A stretch of DNA of 51,066 bases from a virus. Both the position numbers and the translations under genes were made by a program. Shown here piece by piece: positions 42,667-50,352 of this stretch. Numbering within the stretch: the stretch's first letter is position 1; each line of letters starts with the position of its first letter. The notes under the pieces were generated by a model that saw only the letters and a program-made list of their open reading frames with translations, did no database searches and was not told where the DNA came from. The DNA lies in the IMG/VR virus record IMGVR_UViG_3300031578_005720, positions 1 through 51,066 of that record. The stretch is one strand, 5' to 3'.

Positions 42667-42961
42667 CGTCCTCTTCCTCGATACGTACGAAGCTTAAAGC
42701 GCTCCCGAGATTGTCCTTCTCTTTATCAGTCATGTAGCTAATTGCCTCCATGTCCGCCCGGTCGCGTGCAGCAGCAAGATAAAAGCAACGCTCAGCTAAT
42801 GGCATCTCCCACCTGAACGTTCCTGGTATTTGAAATCTCGCTAGCGCTTGGAGTTCCTCCATCTCGATGTTCGACGTGAACTCCCCCTCCGGAAGCCTTA
42901 GACTCGTTAGCGCCGTCCTGCGCCAGCGCGTCGCGAAATTTGCGTCTGACAGCCTCCACAA
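42653..42961 (-). CDS. Tail assembly chaperone, downstream frame (T part)
   Basis: This frame overlaps the 3' end of the chaperone gene and continues 139 bases beyond its stop. Only the part after about 42,883 looks like real protein (GEFTSNIEMEELQALARFQIPG, then a helical tail with EDD). It has no good ribosome binding site of its own. It is best read as the T part of a frameshift product: 201 residues from the upstream frame plus 76 from this one, 277 in all. Overlap just before the tape measure gene is the classical position of G/GT in siphophages. Confidence 0.65.
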   Translation of the reverse strand: MWRLSDANFATRWRRTALTSLRLPEGEFTSNIEMEELQALARFQIPGTFRWEMPLAERCFYLAAARDRADMEAISYMTDKEKDNLGSALSFVRIEEEDDGRR

Positions 42962-43487
42962 CTTCGTCTGTGGGCATGGATAGTTGGCGCACGGCCTCTG
43001 TAAACGCTACCTGGTCCGCGGGTTCGGAGAGACCTAGAAGTGTTGGGTATACTTCTTCAGCATACATCTCCGAGCGTTCCGGACCCTCGGCAGGTACAGG
43101 GAAATCGCCCCTTGTGTATTTTACCGCCCAATCGTCGTCCTCAGGCACAATCAAAGCATCCCAAATACACCGGAATAACAAGGCATTCATGAACTGCATC
43201 TGCCACGTGTTGTGTGCCTCCTGGTACACCTTACTTTCAGGCTCGTCGAACGTTTGGGCTATTTTGTGTCCCGGTACAGCAACAGTTACCTTCGGAATCT
43301 GTGGCTCCTGCGCCGAGAAGTGTTGTATGAGCCTCGACATAATACGTGGGTTTACAGAACGGATTGCTGGTGTAGCTCCTGAGGGTAACAGTGCCTGAAA
43401 CACACCCTCTGTCGGATCGTACTGAAAGAGAATCCGCTCAGCACCCTCCACGTTAGGAATATCTTGGCGGGATACTTTTTTCTCCAC
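42792..43487 (-). CDS. Tail assembly chaperone, upstream frame (G part)
   Basis: The 231-aa product lies between the tail tube and tape measure genes, where siphophages encode the chaperone that coats the tape measure protein. It is helical and acidic (ALLFRCIWDALIVPEDDDW, AFTEAVRQLSMPTDEVVEAVRRKF). A GTG start follows AAGGGAG. The last 30 residues after the G-rich shift site are low-complexity, as in the short form of other G proteins. Confidence 0.7.
   Translation of the reverse strand: MEKKVSRQDIPNVEGAERILFQYDPTEGVFQALLPSGATPAIRSVNPRIMSRLIQHFSAQEPQIPKVTVAVPGHKIAQTFDEPESKVYQEAHNTWQMQFMNALLFRCIWDALIVPEDDDWAVKYTRGDFPVPAEGPERSEMYAEEVYPTLLGLSEPADQVAFTEAVRQLSMPTDEVVEAVRRKFRDALAQDGANESKASGGGVHVEHRDGGTPSASEISNTRNVQVGDAIS
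42880..42891 (-). other. Candidate +1 or -2 ribosomal frameshift site
   Basis: In mRNA sense the site reads TCCGGAGGGGGAG with zero-frame codons GGA GGG GGA. The Gly tRNA on GGG could slip forward one base to the overlapping GGG, giving the +1 frame (GAG TTC ACG), or back two bases from GGA to GGG, with the same result. Five Gs in a row lie at 42883-42887. The downstream frame then stays open for 76 residues. Confidence 0.55.
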
Positions 43488-43530
43488 TTAGGCTCCCTTC
43501 GGGAACGCGTGTCCCTTACAAATGTCTTGT

Positions 43531-44952
43531 CTACGCGATCATTCTTTCGAACAGGACTAGCTGCGCGACGAAGCCCTCTTCGCCAGCTACCAGCAAGCGA
43601 TCGTAGCACGCCACGATCTGCGTCAGCTCCTCTGCTACGATGCCTGCTACGGCGAGTGCCCACCAGGTGTGTCCTCCGTCCAGCGTGAGCTCCATGTCGT
43701 TCGTCTCACCTGAGGCAGCCAGCCGATAGCCGATGTAGCAGTTCAGGAAGAGGAAGTTGGTCCAGTTATCGGTATCGACAACCACCCAGGTTGTTCCTTC
43801 GTCATTCGTGTACGATGCACCATCGCTACCCATCACCCAGATGCGACAGTCCACACGCTGCACTGCGCTTTGCCCAGCTAGGCCGCTTGCTGTGATCGTG
43901 GACCACGCTAGGCCTCCGACCTGGCTGATGTACGTCGCTGTGGCCGTGACAGCTACACCCACACCGTCGTTGGACATGTGGATGTCCACGAACGCTCCAG
44001 TCTCGATCTGCGTCCAGGTTACACCGTTATCCGTCGAGTACCAGATACCATTGCCGACAGCAAAGATAGTTCCCAGGTACTCAGCGAACGCCACAGTCAT
44101 GTATGGACAGGCCACTAGGGTTGTCCAGGTCGTACCGCCATCATGACTGTAGTGCATGCAGCCGTCCTCAGTTGCGACGATGACGACATCACGATCACAG
44201 TAGAGCGCCGTGACATCCAGGAGGGTGTAGGTTATATCAGACAGGTCCAACTGTCCAGCGCCTACGCCCTGCTTGTTCGTCCAGGTTACTCCACCGTCAA
44301 CCGACAGGTACAGGAAGCCGTTCTCGCCACCTAGCCAGATCGTCTCGCAACCGGCATCGTATGGCTGTACACAGGTAGTTGCGCAAGCCCCGCACAGGGG
44401 ACCACCGCAGTAAGCAGCCGCCAGGATGTCGTCCGTACCACCGGCCCAGGACTCACTCTCCCCGATCTGCACGACGTCGTGTCTCTCCCAGAGGATCCAG
44501 TCGTCCACATGTAGAGAAGCGCGCTGCCCTGTGATAGCAGAGTCGTCATCCAGGCCCATCGTGACGTTCTCGGTAAACTCGTCCGTCTCGATGGACGCAT
44601 CGGGCAGGTACATCAGTCGATCGAACTGTGCGTCCCACTTCGTTACTTCAGCCTGCGAAGCACACTTCTTCCATCCTACGACCATGGTGAAGGGACAAAC
44701 ACGATGCAACCACGACCATAGGATCTCTGAAGGAGCTTCCACTGTTGGCTTGATCGGCTCGGGTGCAGCCCGAGTTCGGCCAACAACCTCTCGGATGTCC
44801 TCCCCCGTGCGACAGTAGTGCGAGGTGATCGCGCCACGCCCACGTGTGAGGCCGCTAACACGTAAGCATCCCTGCCACTGTGCGCGACTCCCACACGTAT
44901 CCATGAGAAAAACGGAGGCCATCCCCGACTTGACGAAATTCTTGTTACTCAT
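43531..44952 (-). CDS. Major tail tube protein with C-terminal BNR beta-propeller
   Basis: The 473-aa product lies just before the chaperone genes, the usual place of the tail tube gene. Residues 1-180 are the likely tube domain. Residues 200-473 have at least five Asp-box repeats of the SxDxGxTW type: SVDGGVTW near 217, SHDGGTTW near 269, STDNGVTW near 306, TNDEGTTW near 382 and TLDGGHTW near 423. This is a BNR/sortilin-like beta-propeller. A Cys cluster lies at the junction (CGGPLCGACATTC). The propeller would decorate the outer face of the tail. TTGGAGGT precedes the ATG. Confidence 0.68.
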   Translation of the reverse strand: MSNKNFVKSGMASVFLMDTCGSRAQWQGCLRVSGLTRGRGAITSHYCRTGEDIREVVGRTRAAPEPIKPTVEAPSEILWSWLHRVCPFTMVVGWKKCASQAEVTKWDAQFDRLMYLPDASIETDEFTENVTMGLDDDSAITGQRASLHVDDWILWERHDVVQIGESESWAGGTDDILAAAYCGGPLCGACATTCVQPYDAGCETIWLGGENGFLYLSVDGGVTWTNKQGVGAGQLDLSDITYTLLDVTALYCDRDVVIVATEDGCMHYSHDGGTTWTTLVACPYMTVAFAEYLGTIFAVGNGIWYSTDNGVTWTQIETGAFVDIHMSNDGVGVAVTATATYISQVGGLAWSTITASGLAGQSAVQRVDCRIWVMGSDGASYTNDEGTTWVVVDTDNWTNFLFLNCYIGYRLAASGETNDMELTLDGGHTWWALAVAGIVAEELTQIVACYDRLLVAGEEGFVAQLVLFERMIA

Positions 44953-45015
44953 TGTATGTTACCTCCAAGGTAAACCTACGCGGAGGAAGTCACCCCCGTC
45001 TCTCTCCAATTCGTA

Positions 45016-45624
45016 CTACCCGTAACGTGAGGGGTAGTACGATCTCAAACGCGACTTCTTCTTCTGCATCATGAAGACCGCGCCTAACCCCTTGGTAATC
45101 TGCTCGCGCGGGCTTCCTGGGCCGCCTCGATTAAACTTCATTGCAATCGTCCCCGTGAAGTCGCGTGCCTCAATACCTTTGTGTATGAACGACTTAACGA
45201 AGAAGGGATCTTCGATCTCGCCGCCGCCCTTACCTCCACTTACAAGGCTTCCGGGACTTGTTCGTGTTACTGCGTCACCCCCCGTTCCCTTCCCAGGACG
45301 GATCGGCATTGAGGGCGGCCCGAATCCACGCCTACCCTTCACCCAGACTTTGCCCGCGCTCTTCGTTCCCTGATCCACCCATTGGAAGATCTGCCAGTTC
45401 TCATCGTTCTTTGCAGGACCCACAGTCGTAGTCAGGTGCATACCGCGGCGCGCGGGACCCCAAACGACAATCGCTGGCTTGTGGTCCCAGTTGCGGACTA
45501 CCTTCTCAAGGTCCTTCTTCGCTTGCTCCGCGAGAGCACGCGAAACAGCACGCATTTGCTTGTCCAATGCGTTGATGTCTATGTGTGCACCAAGAATAGA
45601 GACTCGCACTATGCCAGGGCTCAC
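45016..45624 (-). CDS. HK97 gp10-like connector / tail completion protein
   Basis: The 202-aa product is basic with a helical N-terminus (DKQMRAVSRALAEQAKKDLEK), a Gly-rich middle and IHKGIEARDFTGTIAM, which resembles the ARDF ending of HK97 gp10-like proteins that join head and tail. It starts at GTG in a GTGA overlap. It lies between the adaptor-like gene and the tail tube gene, as expected. Confidence 0.6.
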   Translation of the reverse strand: MSPGIVRVSILGAHIDINALDKQMRAVSRALAEQAKKDLEKVVRNWDHKPAIVVWGPARRGMHLTTTVGPAKNDENWQIFQWVDQGTKSAGKVWVKGRRGFGPPSMPIRPGKGTGGDAVTRTSPGSLVSGGKGGGEIEDPFFVKSFIHKGIEARDFTGTIAMKFNRGGPGSPREQITKGLGAVFMMQKKKSRLRSYYPSRYG

Positions 45625-46877
45625 CGTCCTGCTGCCTCCCCCATGTATCGTCCGACACGCTTCCAGACGTACTCCTCACCCACGCGCGTTCCTAGGGGAT
45701 TCATCAGGGTCAAGGATGTCGAGTGGTACGCACGCGTCTTGGAACTCATTGACTTGTCATCGCGCCACTTGTCTACCAAAGTCCGAACATTCTCGCATGA
45801 GCACATAGGACTCTCAATGCGGGAAGCCGCAAGTATCGCAATCATTCTAGCCCAGAAGTCGCTAAGGGGTTCACACCCTACAAGGCCACGCGGGGGCACA
45901 AAGCCCGCCTTGTAGTACGCCCAGAAGGCCATTGGCTCCATTGACTGTACCCAACTTGCTGGGGCATACGTCTCCTCGATCGCAACCCAAGTAGCCGGAA
46001 TAAGAGTAACGGTAGCTGCTGCGGAGTTCTTCACGCGTATACACCCAGCCTGACTAGCCCAGGCACAAGCCTGGTCAAGACAGACCGCGTCATCACCCCA
46101 CAGGAACGTAACCTGGTGACTCCGGTCGGCATACTCGCGATAGAACACAATCTCATCCACATAGTTTTCCGCCACGTCGGCATCGATGACACCAGCATCG
46201 TGCCCCTCCTGTAGCTGAGGTTGAAGGAGGTTCCACTTATGTACACGCACAGTGAGGGTTGTGCCGCTGACAGACGCATAGATGTCACGTACTTCCCACG
46301 TAGGATCCGCCCCTGTACTCGACGGGTCTGTACGACAGTTCACAGCGTCGACAGCTTCGAACTCCTTGAAGAACGCATGTACCTCACAAGCCTCAAGGCC
46401 AGCCTCGACAGTTACAGTGAACACTGCCCATTCAGCAAAACCGTCCCCGTCTGCGTCTTGCGCAACGAAGCCCTCAGTACCTAGAAGCTCTGTTGCGCGA
46501 ATCCCTCCATATTGGACGTGTCCATGCTCGAGCACAACGGACTTCCAGCGGCCACGTATGCTTATTCCCGTACCCGTAAGCTCCGGACGGTAAGGGCGTG
46601 GGTACGGCTGCGCCTCTCCTGTGATCCACACCGGAGCTGGCCAGAACCCCAGCTCGCGCGCAAGGTCTTCTTCAGCCTCCGCGATAAGCTCCGCGATCTG
46701 CTCTCTGCTTACCTTCCCCTGTGCGTCCTGCCACTGATACTGGTACCAGATGTCACTACACTCAGACGTTGCCCTTAGCAGTGTACTCTGAGCAGAGCAG
46801 AAGTGAAGTGGGTTGAGCCCTAATATCTTCGCGAACCTCTCAAGGCTTAGCAACGTTTCAGGAATTGCACGCGCCAT
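45621..46877 (-). CDS. Head-tail adaptor-like structural protein
   Basis: The 418-aa product starts with a helical part (KVSREQIAELIAEAEEDLARELGFW) as in head-tail adaptor proteins, then a beta-rich domain in the middle (TGISIRGRWKSVVLEHG, TLTVRVHKWNLL), and a helical C-terminus with SDFWARMIAILAASRI, CSCENV and DKWRDDKS. The assignment rests on the N-terminal pattern and position before the gp10-like gene. The middle domain is larger than in classical adaptors. Confidence 0.55.
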   Translation of the reverse strand: MARAIPETLLSLERFAKILGLNPLHFCSAQSTLLRATSECSDIWYQYQWQDAQGKVSREQIAELIAEAEEDLARELGFWPAPVWITGEAQPYPRPYRPELTGTGISIRGRWKSVVLEHGHVQYGGIRATELLGTEGFVAQDADGDGFAEWAVFTVTVEAGLEACEVHAFFKEFEAVDAVNCRTDPSSTGADPTWEVRDIYASVSGTTLTVRVHKWNLLQPQLQEGHDAGVIDADVAENYVDEIVFYREYADRSHQVTFLWGDDAVCLDQACAWASQAGCIRVKNSAAATVTLIPATWVAIEETYAPASWVQSMEPMAFWAYYKAGFVPPRGLVGCEPLSDFWARMIAILAASRIESPMCSCENVRTLVDKWRDDKSMSSKTRAYHSTSLTLMNPLGTRVGEEYVWKRVGRYMGEAAGR

Positions 46878-46879
46878 CG

Positions 46880-49567
46880 CTATCCTCCAGGGCCAGAGAC
46901 GACGTGAAGGAACACTTTCCTACTGAAGCGCGACACATCATCCGGATGAACCCGCTTCCTCTTGTGGTGGGGATTGTCCCCGAAGAGATACCGGCGACCC
47001 CCAGCTCTACCACGAAACACCTGGTCCACCTTCACAGGGCCAGTGTACTCCATCCAGACCCAGCTATCATCCGCGACGTGCTCGTCCACGACAGGCTCTG
47101 GCGTCCGCGCAGCTCCTGCGGTCCTCGCAATAGCACGCGCGGGGCGTCTCTTACTACAGCCCCCACAACCCCCCATAACATCCTCCTCACGGTGGCGCGC
47201 CCTGATGTCTAGAGCGCCTACCTTATCTTTTGTGCCCTCAATGCGGCGCAGGCCCATGTATGTGCGATACGTGAACAAAGCTTCGGCCAGATGTGTCCCA
47301 CAGAAGCCTGCCTTTGCAAGCCTGATATGGAGATCCCAGTCCTCATGTGGCACTTGGACCGTTTCATCAAAGCCGCCTACAGTATTAAGTATCTTCCTCG
47401 GATACAATGCAGTAACAGCTGAGACGCCCTTTCGCCACAAGCGTTTGGCATCCCACTGATGCATTGTACGTATCTCACGTGTTCCGTCCGCGAGTCCTTC
47501 GTAGAGATCAGTGTAGACCCAGTAGTCCGGAGCCTCCCTCCAAACTGTAAGGGTTCTCTCTATGAACCTGGGCTCAAGATAGTCGTCCGCATCAAGGAAA
47601 ACGACGGTCGGGGCACTTGTGGCCCGTAAGCCAAGATTCCTTGCGGTTGCTGGCCCGACTGCGCCCTCAGTAGTGACCAGCCGTACGTAGGGCCAGGCTG
47701 TAAGATCAAGTTCCACTCCTGAATCGTTCACGACGCATAGTTCCCAGTTGCGAAAGGTCTGCGCCTCGACTGAGTCCAGAGCATCAATCATGGGCTTAAT
47801 GTGTTCGGGACCGACAGGTATGATAACGCATACCTCGGGCGTGTCGTAGTTCCTTACATCCCAAGAGCCCCCCGGGGGCACCCCAAGCTGTGAGGCGAGG
47901 GGGTGCTTTCCATCGGCAACATGTGGGTGTCCGCTAAAGTACGTGTCCCTGTTCCAGTCATCCCTATGCACACGCGTTACCTGCTCCTCGTGAAAGCGGT
48001 AGTGGAACAGTCCCTTCTTCGAGACCATCTTGGCCCCACCACCACTTGACAGAATACGCACCCAGAAATCTGCGTCCTCCTGGCCTGCTCCGCGTGGAGC
48101 GTATCTCTGCCGGTAGCCTCCAACACGTTCCCACCAGATACGCCTGTACAGACAGCTCGTAGGTATCTGATTCCCTACAGTGCCCTTATTTGGGTCGTAC
48201 GGGAGTGGCCACGTATGCTCCTCACTGCGGAGCTTGCCCCTCGCATCCATGACCTTCAGGCCTGTATAGACAATAGCTAACCTCTGGTCTCCCTGAAGGC
48301 CTTCTACCATTGTCTTAAGGTACGACGGGTCACAAGCGTCATCCGCGTCTATACACCAGATGTACTCACCCGTACCCGCCCGAATACCAGTGTTCCGCGC
48401 ATGCGCCACGCCGCGATTCTCCGCGTGTCGTATGAACCGCGCACGGGTCTCTCCCTGAATGGCCTCGGTAATCACATCCGGACTGTTATCTGTGGAGGCG
48501 TCATCGACCACAACGAGCTCCCAGTCCTCGAAGGTCTGTTCTTGAATGCTCTTTATAGTCTCGGCTACATACTTCGCCTTGTTGTGGCAGGGTACAACAA
48601 CGGTGACTCTCGGGCTCTTCGGTGTGAGCCCGAAAAGTACGTCCTTGTAGATGTTAGCAATCTGAAGCACAACCTTCGACCAGGTGAAGTGTCCCTGTAC
48701 ACGTGCTAGTCCTAAGGCGCCGAGTTCCTCCTTCCGTGCGAGTGCCTCCTTCAGCACGCGAGCGAGGCCGTCGTAGTCCCCCGGGAGCACAAAGAGTCCG
48801 CAATCGCCAACAACTTGGGGCGTCGCTCCGTGTCTAAAGCCTACAACCGGTGCCCTGGACGCCATTGCCTCAAGAGCACCAACGCCAAAGGTCTCCTTCG
48901 TAGTACCGAGGTAGATATCCGCAGCCTTTTGCAGACCCCACGCGTCCCAACGCGATAGCAACCCAGTCACCTTGATATTCGAAGGCGCACTACGCGTATC
49001 CATTCCTCGAGGTAGGAACGTCGTCACGAAGTCTAGGTCTGGGAGACGCCTCGCTAGCTCTACAACAACTGTCGGGTCACACACGCCCCAGTTACGTGTC
49101 TTGTTCCACAGAACCTTCGGACGTGTATCGTTGAAAGTTACGGGTGGAACCTCCTGCCACACCTCCCAGTCAAATCCATGCCCGACAACCTCAGGGGACA
49201 TATGCATGTCTCTTCGCAGCATGTCGGCCACCCAATCAGAGACGCATACGACCCTTCCTGCCCGTCGAATGTTGTCAATAATTATAGCGTTCGTTGCGTA
49301 GTCCTGCGACGAGCTACCTGGTTCGGCTGTGGGCATAAGCCCATGCAGGTGAAAAACATCCAGGCGCTTCGTCTCCGTGCCCAGATGTCCAACGACCAGA
49401 TCAGCATCCTCCTCCTTATTAACCTCTAGCCACCCAAAGACAGGAAGGAATCTGGAGTACTGACGCAATACCTCTACGATGCCACCAAACGGACGGGAGA
49501 ACTCCCCCCTGGCAGGATTCGGCCAGCGATAGAATGTGTGCATGCCACCAAGCTTCTCAAGGGACAT
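46880..49567 (-). CDS. Three-domain glycosyltransferase (GT4 plus two GT2)
   Basis: The 895-aa product has three sugar-transfer domains. Residues 1-310 are GT-B type GT4, with KETFGVGALE (E225 and E233, the Ex7E motif). Residues 320-545 are GT2: TVVVPCHN, VVVDDASTDNS, DADD with D407 and D409, and E497-D498. Residues 578-790 are a second GT2: VCVIIPVG, LDADDYL near 658, and E742-D743. Residues 800-895 form a small basic domain with CGGCSKR, then VWMEYTGP and RRYLFGDNP, as in some phage structural-region proteins. It probably adds a short glycan to a virion or host-surface target. Two sugar-nucleotide genes lie upstream. Confidence 0.85.
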   Translation of the reverse strand: MSLEKLGGMHTFYRWPNPARGEFSRPFGGIVEVLRQYSRFLPVFGWLEVNKEEDADLVVGHLGTETKRLDVFHLHGLMPTAEPGSSSQDYATNAIIIDNIRRAGRVVCVSDWVADMLRRDMHMSPEVVGHGFDWEVWQEVPPVTFNDTRPKVLWNKTRNWGVCDPTVVVELARRLPDLDFVTTFLPRGMDTRSAPSNIKVTGLLSRWDAWGLQKAADIYLGTTKETFGVGALEAMASRAPVVGFRHGATPQVVGDCGLFVLPGDYDGLARVLKEALARKEELGALGLARVQGHFTWSKVVLQIANIYKDVLFGLTPKSPRVTVVVPCHNKAKYVAETIKSIQEQTFEDWELVVVDDASTDNSPDVITEAIQGETRARFIRHAENRGVAHARNTGIRAGTGEYIWCIDADDACDPSYLKTMVEGLQGDQRLAIVYTGLKVMDARGKLRSEEHTWPLPYDPNKGTVGNQIPTSCLYRRIWWERVGGYRQRYAPRGAGQEDADFWVRILSSGGGAKMVSKKGLFHYRFHEEQVTRVHRDDWNRDTYFSGHPHVADGKHPLASQLGVPPGGSWDVRNYDTPEVCVIIPVGPEHIKPMIDALDSVEAQTFRNWELCVVNDSGVELDLTAWPYVRLVTTEGAVGPATARNLGLRATSAPTVVFLDADDYLEPRFIERTLTVWREAPDYWVYTDLYEGLADGTREIRTMHQWDAKRLWRKGVSAVTALYPRKILNTVGGFDETVQVPHEDWDLHIRLAKAGFCGTHLAEALFTYRTYMGLRRIEGTKDKVGALDIRARHREEDVMGGCGGCSKRRPARAIARTAGAARTPEPVVDEHVADDSWVWMEYTGPVKVDQVFRGRAGGRRYLFGDNPHHKRKRVHPDDVSRFSRKVFLHVVSGPGG

Positions 49568-49569
49568 GT

Positions 49570-50352
49570 CTAGTCCTCACCGCGATAGGCCTGACTCTCG
49601 GCCTGCATGTACTCGAAGAACTCGCTGTGCGAATACGTCGCAAAGGCCTCCAGATCTTTAGGTAGGCACTTGCCGTCGACACCACGTTTTCCCTTCCAGG
49701 GTACAGTTAGATGGTTGCGCCCAACCCACTTCCTTGCGTACATGGCATCACGTACCACACCGTAGTCGACACCAACGCTTTCAGCGACGTCGTATAGCGC
49801 ATTCGCGAAGAGCACCTTCGTCGCGTAGAACGTGTTGATCGCGTACTTGATAAACTCCGCTGTGCGGTTATCAGTGAAGATAACGCGCTTAGCATCTATA
49901 TCGCGATAGAAGCGACACCACACGTCCTGGAGCACCCAGTCCATAGGCGCACCCAGAACTACTAGATCTGGGTGTAGGGCGTCCTGGTCAGCGGTTGATT
50001 CCGTAAGGAACTCGGGGTTGGACACGATAAGAGTCCCCAAGAACTCCTCCATTAGGTCCTCCGCGGTTCCTGGAGGTACCGTCGATCGAATAACGTATAC
50101 ATGGCCGGGACCGAAGTCCTTAATGTATTGCCGGAGCGCGCTTGTGTCGCACTTGCCCCTAACCGTCGGCGTGGGCAGGCACAGGAAGATGTAACGTGCC
50201 AAGGCGATGGCCGCTCCAGTAGCTCCACCCACACTAGCGTTGCCAAGATCCTCGAGGCCCTTATAATCGTAGATGGCCCCGATGCCTAACGCTCTACACG
50301 TAGCCTTACCAACGACACCTAACCCGCCAATGACGATAGCATCCTCATGCAT
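49570..50352 (-). CDS. Short UDP-glucose/GDP-mannose dehydrogenase-like protein
   Basis: The 260-aa product has a Rossmann start (IVIGGLGVVGKAT), YIFLCLPTPT, RSTVPPGT and SNPEFLTES, a lysine-bearing segment (EFIKYAINTFYATKV) and the catalytic Cys in GVDGKCLPKD. These are the signatures of UDP-sugar 6-dehydrogenases, which oxidise sugar C6 to uronic acids. The C-terminal sugar-binding domain is missing, giving a length much below the usual 400 or more. ATG at 50352 is favoured: it forms a TAATG overlap with AGGAAGG upstream; a TTG at 50361 is less likely. Confidence 0.82.
   Translation of the reverse strand: MHEDAIVIGGLGVVGKATCRALGIGAIYDYKGLEDLGNASVGGATGAAIALARYIFLCLPTPTVRGKCDTSALRQYIKDFGPGHVYVIRSTVPPGTAEDLMEEFLGTLIVSNPEFLTESTADQDALHPDLVVLGAPMDWVLQDVWCRFYRDIDAKRVIFTDNRTAEFIKYAINTFYATKVLFANALYDVAESVGVDYGVVRDAMYARKWVGRNHLTVPWKGKRGVDGKCLPKDLEAFATYSHSEFFEYMQAESQAYRGED

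Noticed and set aside
42653-42961. Separate gene for the downstream chaperone frame, with its own start
   Set aside because: No ribosome binding site lies near its first start, and the first 25 residues look like out-of-frame reading. A frameshift product is the better model.
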